Of a stretch of 64,000 bases of DNA, positions 1-12,300 are shown piece after piece. The position numbers were made by a program, and so were the translations under genes. The notes beneath the pieces were generated by a model. That model saw nothing but the letters and a program-made list of their open reading frames with translations. It ran no database searches and was not told where the DNA came from. The stretch's first letter is position 1. Each line of letters starts with the position of its first letter. Source of the DNA: Enchytraeus crypticus (Eukaryota; Annelida; Clitellata; Enchytraeida; Enchytraeidae); NCBI GenBank assembly GCA_905160935.1, contig CAJHZI010000483.1, positions 124,001 through 188,000 on the forward strand. Direction: 5' to 3'.

Positions 1-202
1 CCTAAATGATGAAACAAACATCAGTTTCGAGCCCTTCACCTACTGATTAGCAGTTGGACAACTAACCAAAATGCTACCCGAGCATCAATATAAATCACTC
101 TCGAGAGATCTACAGCAAGAATACAGGATTTCTCTCGAAGGATATGGATATTGAAAAATTCATAATTAGTAAACTATACTATATTATATTACAGTATATC
201 AG

Positions 203-277
203 TCCGATTTTGGATCAAGTCTATTCATATCCTGACCCTAGTTAAACCGCGATTTATGAGAAGTTGATGATGATGAT
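203..277 (+). repeat. Short interspersed repeat with (GAT)n tail
   Basis: Reads AAGTCTATTCATATCCTGAC, then CCTAGTTAAACCGCGATTTA and a GAT trinucleotide tail. Two other copies exist: 37265-37355 (minus) and 45222-45256 (plus, 3' part only). Their identical order and tail suggest a 3' end mobilised by a LINE. Confidence 0.5.
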
Positions 278-373
278 ATCAGTCCGATTATATCAGTCAG
301 TGAAGTGCACGAGAAAACAAAGGATAAAATCAGTTAATATTTTTTGATATGAAGTACAAAGAAGAACTGGCAC

Positions 374-3300
374 CGGTCTATTAGTGATGAGTGATCTCTC
401 GGGCTCGTCCCCGGCACCGCTGACCACAGCCAGTGCAGCGCTCAGCGCTTCCACAGCACCGTGCTTCTCCACCAGCGTATTAGCGATCTTCTTAAACTTC
501 TCCGCTACAGAGTCAGGAATGCCCTCGAGAGATCTAGACATCGAGAAATGAATGATTAATTAGTAAACTAGATTATTAGTAAGTGAAGTGCATTAGAAAA
601 TCCTTAACCTTTATCCGCTAACCAGGGGGTATTTTTTTATCCCCATAGTAGAATTTTTGAAATTATTGCAACATGCATTTAACTTACAAGCACAATTTTC
701 AATGACTTTTCAAGCACAGGTATAAGCTACGTAAATCAGAAGAAAAATCATAAATATGGTCACACACTGTACTACTGCAAGTAGTCAAAGTGGCATTGTC
801 AACAGTAGTTTCTGAATTTTTTCAAATATGCAGCATTTTATTCATTTTTGGAAATAAGTTTTGGTCTCCATGAGTTCCACAGACAAATCTCTCCCACTTT
901 TTACACTTGATGTAGAGCTTCACATCCTTATGCCTCTTGCATAGCATCCACGACTGCGATGTGTCTGATGCCTCCTCATAAGCTGGACGCTTATGAGGAG
1001 GCATGTTGACATATTCCAGGGCTCTCTTCACTTGCGATTTATAGCATATCGCCGGGTCATTCTGCCTAGAACTCACGAGGGGCATACACAGATCCTTGCC
1101 CATCTCTAGTATGAACAACACGCGTCGATCATTGGAACGGCTTTGCCAATTAGGGTGAAAGGAAAGCCAAACCACTGATGAATTATGAGTTTCATCACAT
1201 ATTTCATAATTCAACGGAAAAAAAGTGATAAGGCCAGCGGCGGGTATCTCTCTCTGTTGAATATTAGCAACACACATCGTATCAAGACTGTCGACAGCGC
1301 CCTTCGAACTGTTATAGTTGAGGATGCTGTCTGGCTTCTTTTGATCTTCCTGAAGGATTTTGCTATCATGATGCATTGCTGATAAGAGTACGACCGACTT
1401 GGTTTTCTTTGGTACCTACAATACTATTGTCATCTGACCATGGAAACCTTTCCTCTGTAGGATGATAGGATTTCGTCTACATTCACATGATCAGATAGTT
1501 TGTAACATTCCTTACAATGTACAGCTAAGTTGTCGACAACATCAATTATAGCTGCCAGTTTGTCGGTTGCTCGCCTCTCTACTCTTGTTTCCTTATCATC
1601 GAAGTAAATAAATCGTAGATATTCTTTGAAACGAAGATTGAAGATATTATTCACTACCTTCTAAAAACATTCCTGGCTAAGTAATTACTCTATAACCTCA
1701 ACAGCTTCAGTAAGAAGGAACGGGGGAAGGCTTACAAGCCAAACCTGTTAGGATTCCACTTTGAAGTTTCCCTGTGCAAGCCAGTTAACAATGGACACGC
1801 TAATTGCTAGATTTATTCTGCACACTACAACACACTAGCACTCAAAATATTTAATTGAAGATGAATCTATAGCGTTATACAAGCTGTCAATGGCCGAAGT
1901 TTGGATAATAGCCTGGGGGTATAATTATACCCCCCCCCCTCCGGTTATCTAGAACGTCGTTCTTAAGTTGGGTTAGCCGAGGAAGGTTAAACAAGCATCT
2001 GTGCTTCCTGATGCAGCGTGTCGTTGTGTTATAACAAAGGATTAAATCAGCTAAAATTCTGTGAAATGAAGTATAGTCTCAATAACCTGTACAACTTTGA
2101 TCTTCTTATAGCTCTAAGCAGTGAGAAATGAATGCATAAACTAGACGAAAGAGATACAAAGATAAGAAATTATTGAAAATATTCATTGAATACATATTAT
2201 TTAATTTTCACATCGGAAATGAAACTAAGAATTGATAGTGTATATTAGAATGTTAATGGGATTAATGCAGGCTTTCAGTCACCAGACAAGAAGATAAACT
2301 ATACAAGAATATCAGACATACAAAACGTAAAAACAACAATTGAGCAGATTCAACTAAGCAATATAGCGTTAGTATTTCAGCAAAAGTAATTAATAAAGAC
2401 ACACCATAAAATCACCTATGCAAGAATGCAATAGAAAAATTTCAGTGCTACACATAGCAAGTGCAGAAAAAGGAAAATACATTTGCAATGGGCTAAGCCT
2501 GTGGCTTGTTGGCAAACTGTTCGACAGCAGATCAGTAGGTGCGGGGTTTAAATCTAGTGCTCTCCCTGTCACTGATATGCTATCGAACAGGAAACTGAAG
2601 TTAATCTTTGGCATTGGATTAGCATTACAACAAACCTACAACATCTAGTTTTTATAACGGTAACATAATCTCAGACATAATGTTTTCTAATGCACAGATA
2701 TTAAACCCCTACTGTAATAGTACTGGCTAGTAAATGAGTGGTTAACATGTACGCCCTTATAAACAATAGAACCTGGGTTGAAAACCCCTACATACTGTCA
2801 CTGATAATACACTTATGTATGAAACGAGACTTTAAATATTCTTTTTCTCTTTTTTTAAAGTTAGAGTAACAGATGACTTACTTGACAGCATCTTCAGCTG
2901 CTGCAAGAGCAATATCAGCTGCCTTAGGTGGAGCAACTGTCTTAAATCTAATTCCCTGTCCAAACAGAATACAAATAACCCTCTATAAGTACCATCAGCA
3001 ATAACAGATCTATAAAATGCGCTATGGCGGATCCTTTTAGATTTATGTCAGCTCTTATGTTTCTTCAGTATGACATGAGAAAAATTCTAATAAATATATA
3101 CTGAGTCTTTCCATTGAATATTATGCATACGTTTATGTTACTCAAAGTGTTTAACACTCACAAATATGAATATCATTCCATGACTATAAAACTATCCAGT
3201 ACTGTCCAAATTTAATCAACATGTTCGTTACATTACGCCAAATCATTTGATAACTTATTATGCACTAAGCCATCTCAAAGTGAGTTAATAAGTTAATTTT

Positions 3301-6300
3301 ATTTATCTACTCTGTTGGATCCTATTAGCAACACAAATGTTTGGTTGTCAATTCAAGATTTTATATGGCTGACACAAAATTCATATGATATTATATGACA
3401 AGATGTAGCATCCAGCTGCAACCAGCCATCATCCAACACTTGCTTGCTGATCATGACATCAGCCTTGTAACAAAATGGAGAAAAAAGTAGATTCACACTT
3501 TGAAACGGGGGAAAAGGATTGACTAAATAACCTCAAGCTATACACAATGACACTTATAGGAAAGCAGTGAATAACACCAATGAGCCTAAGACAACCATCC
3601 ATTCAACATGAACGCATAATTACACAAACAAGACTCACAGCTTTTCGTTGGACGTCTTCGAGATCATAGCGTTCATGAGATTGATAAAGAAGAACAGAAA
3701 CACCAGATCTGCCGGCTCTACCAGTTCTTCCAGATCTATGGATGTAAGATTCGACGTCCTGCACGGTCCACATACAATCATGAAGTGTCATCCAAGACAG
3801 CAGAATATTTACTTCAAAAATTACAAATAAATTGCTCGATCTATAAATATTTAAACAAATAAAGAAATAAACACATACTTTAGTAAAAATACGCAAAGCA
3901 CTATTTGCTCTCTTGCTCTGATTCACATTTTTAATATTTAGTATCTAATCAATTTATTTGATAAAGTTCATATCATGGTATTAACTGATAGACCAGGTCT
4001 ACAAAATTCCATTAAAGTTTTTGATTAGACAATTAAGGTTAAAACTATATTAATATAATAAAATTAATATTAACTATATTAATTTTGGGCAATGCAGTGA
4101 ATAAAGAGCATTTTGCATACTCAATTGGTTTTAGTATAGTATACACGAGGGTGAAATTAGTTAGGCACAAAGTGTGTATTGTACTATTGACGTCCCTGTC
4201 ATTGCCTTAAGGCGAGGAACCGGACGTTATATTCTTATTGATTGACTGATTGTACTACTACTGACTAAAAACTGACAACCATTGTTCAAAACTAATGGAC
4301 TAAAAACTAACAAATAATGTACATGAGTCTGGTAAAACAAATTTACGGTTTTATACAATGCCCAAGAAATAAGAAAATACCAAAGAAAAGCTCAATGTCA
4401 GCAACTACAGCTATCTCGAGTGTCAGTCTGCGTAAGTGGTAGGGCGACCACTGGATTACAACACAGCACCTACTCGTCTGCAGTCACACATCTAACAGAA
4501 CATGCCACCGGCTAAGCTCTATGAAAGTTATAAACATCTAGTTCTAAGCCATCCCTTCACAAGGATACCATCAGTAAGTCGTACAATCGTTAAACCATAT
4601 CATTCGCACTCCCGATATACTGAATTCCTTACAGCTCCACTTCATTAATACAATTGACACATAGTATGCTAGAAACAAAAAAAACCAGAAGATCAGACCT
4701 TAGGAGGGCAGCACTGTATGACGAGGTCGACATCAGCAATGTCCAGCCCACGGGCCGCCACGTCTGTAGCTATCAGTACCTTGTACCTGCCCTCACGAAA
4801 ACCCTGCAGCAAATCATATCAATCACAGTAATGATCTCATTGTAAAATGAAACAACACTCGTTATATATTTATAAATGGTAGCTGTTTTTAGTATATATG
4901 TTTGCATGTTATGCAGTAAACTTGTAAAACTATTAATAGTAGTCAACAGGATATTTCAAAACAAATTAATGTCCTTAAGTTAAAATATTCATGGTCACCA
5001 TAAAAAATTATGTACTATTTATTAGTTATTGATAAACAAGACTAGAGAAGTTGCTAAGCTAATGCTAATCAAATTTTTAATTAAGTGACGCTCATCTAGT
5101 TAAAAGTAAAAAAGCTAATGTTAACATCAGTTTCCTCACTCGAAAGCGATGTCAGTGACCGGAGAGACCAGGATTTGAACCCCGAACATACTGATCCATG
5201 GTCGAATAACTTACCGACGTCGCCACTGGCTGGAGCCAGTGGCGATGTCGGAGGCTTGAGCCGTCTAAATTCAAATTCTTATCAGTAAAGCAACAGACAA
5301 CCTTTAGAACCATTTCTCTCTTGCTCTGTGGCACATCGCCGTGAAGCACGTGCGTCTCGTCGCGCATAGATTTGCTGACAGCGAGACTGTCTGCTTCACG
5401 CTTCGTCTCACAGAAAACAATCGCCCGACCATGACTGCCGCTATAAACCTTGAGCAAGTCTGCAATCACGTACGTCCTCTGATTGGCCGGACAACAGACT
5501 GATAAATGCTGCACAGGGATTAATAAAATAAAATAATTTTTAATTAGGAAGGTTTGTTTATTCACTTTAAATCTCTCTCTCTCTCTCTTCAGTGAACTGC
5601 CAATTGGCAGGTGCAAGGTACATATTCATACTCAAAGTCTGCTTTCTCGCTCCAAAGGAGCACTCCTTAGATCAACAAATTAATCCCTTCACAAAGTCTA
5701 AGCCTTATCCATAGCTTCTGTAGTCCATAGAAGATAAGTTTAAATAAGATAATAAAATGTTAGAGGGATAATGACAATCAATATATTCTTATAACAAAAT
5801 TGCAAAAAATATTGTAAAAAAATAAAATTATTATTACTGTCACATAATAACATCTTTATCATTACCATTATTGTCAATTTAAAGATTTATGTATTGTAAA
5901 GTCTTACCTCAACAGTGGTAGCAGTTTTTACAGTACCACTGCCTACGAGATCAAGTTTAACCAGATTCTCACTCAGGTACTTTCTCGCTGTCTTTTGAAC
6001 CCAGCTCGGCACAGTTGCTGAGAACAAAAGAGTTTGTGGATTCTCTTCCGGGCGACCTTAAGCCAATATTAGCTTTAAGTTAAGTGACAGCACAATAAAA
6101 TATAATATTAAATTTAATAACGTAAGATACAAAATCATTACATATTATTGTGATTTAATATACAAATTTAATAACAGTCGTTAACATTTTAGCAAATATA
6201 AAAAGATATAAAATCAAATAATACTAACTAATATTTACTTTAACATAAATTTTGTTGTATATTACCTGAACATTGCTCGAAGATTAGTGCAAACATGAGA

Positions 6301-9300
6301 AAGAAAGTAGGCAATGGTAGACTGCCATACACAAGTGCAACTAATATAAATAGAACTATGACAGGGTATAAGTTATGTTCACTTCAACAGACCCAGAATA
6401 TATGTATTCATTTACTAAGGATGCAGATGCTAAACTTTGCAGGACTATGCAGTAAATCAGAGAAAGCTAGAGATCAAGCAGGATGAATGAAGTAAGAGTT
6501 TTATATAAAGACTACAAGAATAAAAGTAATTGGCAAGTTAAAATTTAGCACAAATAAGAAACTATATAAGAATGCTCTAAAAGTATTAAATACATATATA
6601 AAAGCAAATCTAAAGAGACAGAAATAGATAATAAGTGATCAAATAACAAGCATGTATTATCTTTCATAGTAATACACTTAATTATTATTAGGTTAAAATG
6701 AAAATGGTTTCAAATGAAAAACATAAAAAATATACAAAGGGAAATGACAACGTACCATACGCCTAGCGAATAGACCATATAGATATGAGTGACAATGTAC
6801 CATACACGGAGCGAATAGACCATATAGATAACAGTGACAACGTACCATACACAGAGCGAATAAACCATAGAGACAACAGTGACAACGTACCATACACGTA
6901 GCAAATAGACAATATAGACAACAGTCACAACGTGGCATACACGAAGCGAATAGATCATATAGATACCGGTGACAACATAACATACACGTAGCTAATAGAC
7001 CATATAGATACCGATGACTACGTACCATACAAGTAGCGAATAGATCATATAGATAACAATGACAACGTACCATACATGTAGCGATGTTTGAGGATGTCCT
7101 CGACATCGTCAGCAAATCCCATATCCAGCATCCTGTCCACCTCATCCAGCACAACGTGGTTCAGAGCGGAGAGGTCCAGAGCTCCACGTCCTAACATGTC
7201 CTGAATCCGCCCTGGAGTCCCTACCACTACATCCACTCCAGCTCTCAACCTACTCTCTGTGGATCAATCAATCAATCAATTGGTATCCCTACCACTACAT
7301 CCACTGCAGCTCTCAACCTACTCTCTGTTGATCATCAATCAATCAATTGGAGTCCCTACCGCTACATTAACTCCAGCTCTCAACCTACTCTCTGTGGATC
7401 AATCAATCAATCGGAGTCCCTACCACTACATCCACTGCAGCTCTCAACCTACTCTCTGTTGATCATCAATCAATCAATCAAGCAATCACCAAAGAGATAT
7501 AATGAGCTATCTCAATCTACTCTCTGCCAATCATCAATCATCAATCAATGAATCAAGCAGTCGATCAATTTATAGCAATTATCTAAAATTACTTTCTATT
7601 GATCACCAACCAATCAATTAACTAATCAATCAATCAAGTAATGAATAAGGCTCAGTTCAAATTAAACAGTATCGTATTTATCAATTAATGCACAATGTCT
7701 TTAAATACATCAAGGTCGAACTTCAGCACTCTGATATCATAAAATCTGTGACCACATATGGCTATATACTAAGATAAAATTATTGCTAAAATAGACTAAA
7801 TCTAATCAAATTAAATCTATTTTAATGGCTGATAAATCATTTGACAGCGACAGCAGCAGGTTTCAGACAGACTGAAAGAAGCGAAAGTATCTAGAACTTT
7901 ACCCTGAGGTCCAATGGCAGCTCCACCATAGACACACGCCACAGACAGTGATGAAGTAAACTTTTCAATAACGTCAGAAACCTGTCTGGCTAGTTCTCTA
8001 GTAGGAGTCATTATCAACAGCTGCGTGTTAACAGAGAAAAACAGATCAATGTCATTTACAACCCAGGGTAATAGGAATACATGTTCACAAATTAACAGGG
8101 AAGAGAGTTCAACCGATATATTGTGACCTAAGGATTATATTAGAAGGAATACTAGTACGTGAGTAGTCGAAAGGAAAGTAAGATTAGTCAGTTTTGACAG
8201 AGCGCATAGTAGTAATTTGTCCGTCGATAGTAATTGTAAAGTAAAACTGACTTTCTTTTGTAATATTTAAAGAGAATAGTAACTCAGTAGAAAAAGTATA
8301 ATTTTAAGTTCTACAAATTTTGCTAACAAGTGCTATTTGAAATCGTTTTCATTTTCGCTCAAATGCATATTCGTATATTATTTTATTTCCTTTAATATTA
8401 AATTAATCTTTAATTTAATACAGTCGTGGAATTCATTAATAGATTAGTAGGATATCTAGATTCAGTCAAAAATCGAGGACGGGTAAAGATTCCAATAAGA
8501 GTGAAATTAGGAATTTAAGCCCTGGAACATTTAACAATCTCAGGATCTCATTTTACCTCAGATAGAAATGTAGAATCAGGTTCCTGACACACTAAATCTG
8601 CTATAAACTATATCTAGATCAATTAGAATAAAAGTTTAAATCATTCATGAATCCGCTAAAGGATAATCTCGACCGTTTCTACACAAACACCGGTATTTGA
8701 TTACAGTTTGCAGCTCATCATTACTGACGGTGCCCATATGTGGCAGAAATAAACTGAAATGTGACATAAATAAACTTTTCAATTTTAAATAAACAAAGAG
8801 ACTACACTTGATTGAAATTCAATAGCTAGTATTGTCAATTGTCAGAACCTGGGGTAATCTTCTGCGCTGGTTTCTTGATGTAGCATCTGATTCACTCAAC
8901 AACTTCTCAAGCAGCGGTATTACGTATGACAACTGATAAAATGATTAAAATACATGATAGTGAAATAAAAAATGTACACTTCATTCTTCGTCAAATGAAC
9001 TAATAAACAACGCCAATTTGTGCGTAGCCAAGAATTTTGCAATTTCAAAAAATTGCATCCCTTAGTAGAGTGCAATAATAAAAAATCAATACACTCAGAT
9101 ACATCAACTATCACAAAGCTTCATCCGCATAAAGAAAGATATTTAATTTTAACAATCTGCCACTTGAAATGCTTTTGGAAAGTTAAAGTGCTGTTCAAAT
9201 TCAGCTGGGAATTTACAATTTCTATACTTGTTAAAAATTAACAATAAATTCTAACAATTAAAATCTTCAATTTATTGAGTTCATCAGATGTGATTATTTT

Positions 9301-12300
9301 CAAGAAATTTCTGTTTAATTACTTTTAATTAGTTTGGACGTTGGAACTGTTCATAACAGTTGCAACCATTATTATTTATACTGCTTTGCATAGAGTAAGC
9401 CTTAGAGATCACCAATGAGAAGGTACTAATTAGGCATTAAATCGAGAATTTACTAACCGTTTTTCCAGAACCAGTTCCTAAAATAAACAATAGCAAAATC
9501 CTGTTACTTATATACTTAGATTATTTATTTTCAATCAAGAAAGAGGTTTTATGTAACATGAAGCAAATTCATACACAGAAGCAATCACAGTAACTACATA
9601 ATGCCAAACTAATGAAAAAGTATTTCAATATAATATCAATACATGAAAATAAAAACGAAATAAGCTATTTTAGGATACCAATATAACAACAACGAAGCAA
9701 AAATTAAATACTATTATGGTTATTCAAGTATACACATTTACAAACCAAGAAGTTGAATGCAACAAGTCCATAAACACAGACTCCATGCCTAAATTATACT
9801 ACCACATTATCAAGAATTTAAGTAAACTTGATTTGTTTTGATATTCAAAAATATATTCGTGCACATGTATAATGTAGTTGATTTTGAATTAAGACATCCA
9901 GACTGTTAAAAAATACTTACTTGCCATAATAATACCATAGTTCTTTTATTTAAATGTCAGTAAAGTCCCAAAATTTTGAACAAGACAAAATTAAAAAGAA
10001 TAGTTTGAACAGGATGTTTTGCAGTCACACCTTGTGCTAGTAATATAAATCGCAATGCAGACAATTTATCTAAAAGTAAAACCTGTAAAGCAGATCTTGA
10101 TGGTATTTTCATATCTTTATATGTGATAAGTGACGAACGAGTCCAAGATTTGAACCCCGCACATACTGATCCGCAATCGGATATCTTACCGGCATCACTA
10201 GTGGCTCCATGCAGTAATGATTAAAAAAGTTCATGTTAACGTCAGTTTCTTCACTCGAAAGCGAAGTCAGTGACGGGCGAGCCCAGGATTTGAACCCTCC
10301 ACATACAGATCCGCGGTCGAACATCTTACCGACATCGCCACTGGCTCCGGCCAAATAGTATTAAAAATAGTAGTGATTAGAAAAGGTAAGTTGGCCTTCA
10401 ATTAATTCAAATATATAAGCAGTTTGGCCATGAAACAAAAAGGTTCCAACTTCATAAAACGATAGAAAATCAAAAGAATGATAGTTTAGCAAAGATACGT
10501 ACGAGCTTGCACAATAACGTCTTCACCATCATAGATGTGGTTGAATGTACTCGTCTGAACTGGGAATAGAAACTGAATTCCTTGTTCTATTTAGAAAAAA
10601 AGCAAAAAGTATATTATACAATTAATAAGACATTTCTCTATGCTTTGTGGTTATGATCACCAAATCTTAATAGATTGAAGAAAATTATCGCCTCAGCACC
10701 AGCGCTTTTTTACAATAACCTATGGCAAAGTATAACAAAATCGTTAACTAAAGGCATTATATAAAGTAATGTTATCTAAAATCGATAGATCATACTACTT
10801 AGATAAAAGATATTAAATTAGATAGCAATGCCGCAATAGCAAGCTACATGCTGTAAGTATATAACATCATAAATATTATTAGTAATTAGTTAACAGTTTC
10901 ATCATCTCTGAGTGGCCACCACTCGGAGCCAGAGAACTAACTTTAGAGTCTTAGGCACTACGATACTGATAAAACAGAAAGATTATGTTTGACAAATTTA
11001 GATTGACTGTTACCATTCAGGGCAATCACGATTCAATCCTATTCATTGATTATGCGACTCTTAACTCATGAGTGACTCAAGAGTCAGTGACTGTGCAATA
11101 TTCTACTATCATTAGTTGTAATTTCTTACAGCAATAGCAGCATTTAATTACTAGTGCTCTATTTCTTAATATAGAATTTATTACTGCTACATTTCTACAA
11201 TGATAAATTATTTGCAAAGTGCAAAGTGCAAACTACAGAAGAACCATAATAATATTTATTTAAAAAGAAAATGAAGAATTTTCGTTTTTTTATTGATATT
11301 TTATGTTCATTTTGTTGTTTTAAAACAACTCACATCACTAGTTAGGTCCCAATTATTTAGTTGCTACCAAATAATTATTTTATAAACTTTCAACCTTGCA
11401 GCCTCTTTATTACAGGCTCTGAGAGTCGGTAGTTGCTAAACGCTCCTGCCACTTCATCAGGAACATCAGAGCTCTCTGTCCACGATACTCTCTCAATAGC
11501 AGGTCCTTCATTCCTTGGATAGTATCGACTACCAGACGATCTGTAGGAGGGCTTATTGTCCCTCCACTGCTGTTTATCTGATCTATGAACTTCAGAATCA
11601 GCTATTTCATCATACTGAAATTAAACAACAGCACATTAAGTGTTCAATTAATACAGATTGAAGCAGATAAACACTTTCAGCTAGACATAGAAACTTTTCA
11701 TAGTGCTCAAGACAGTAGATTCAAAATTATGTGGCTCCATATGTACACAACATATTTTGTTGATTTTTTGATAACATTTTATATTCACCTAGATATTTAC
11801 TCAACTACATATTTACTCAAATAGGATTAAAATTAAGGACAGTTCCTTGACTGAAAATAAAAAATTTTATGTCAAGATTGGTCAAAATTAAAGGATCAAG
11901 GACTCAAGGTATTTAAGAACCAGATCCAGTCTACCTTGACAACAGTTTTACAGTTTAGTCATAAACCAGACATATGATTGATATAAATCATACAATGGCG
12001 TTAGTGGATCCGAATTGCCAGCCACAGCACCATATGTATGTAACAGGATTTGAATATTAGCAGATATAAGCTATTTTTAATTAATACAAATTTAACCGAA
12101 CCAGAAATATTTAACCTATACCTGCACTTATGTAACTCTGTATTCGAGCACTAAATAGAGCCAGTCCCAAGGCATAACTGCTCCACATATTTCTAACCTC
12201 TATCTTTCATTTCATATCCGCATATGAACACAAATGTATTTAATATATGTGAATTTAAATATAATTCTTCCAAGTACGCATTTAGAGAAGAGTCCTCATA

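Noticed and set aside
6693..7154. 153-residue Cys/Tyr-rich repeat protein on the minus strand
   Set aside because: Translation of the 45-bp array in the wrong frame; the helicase uses another frame and splices at 7071.
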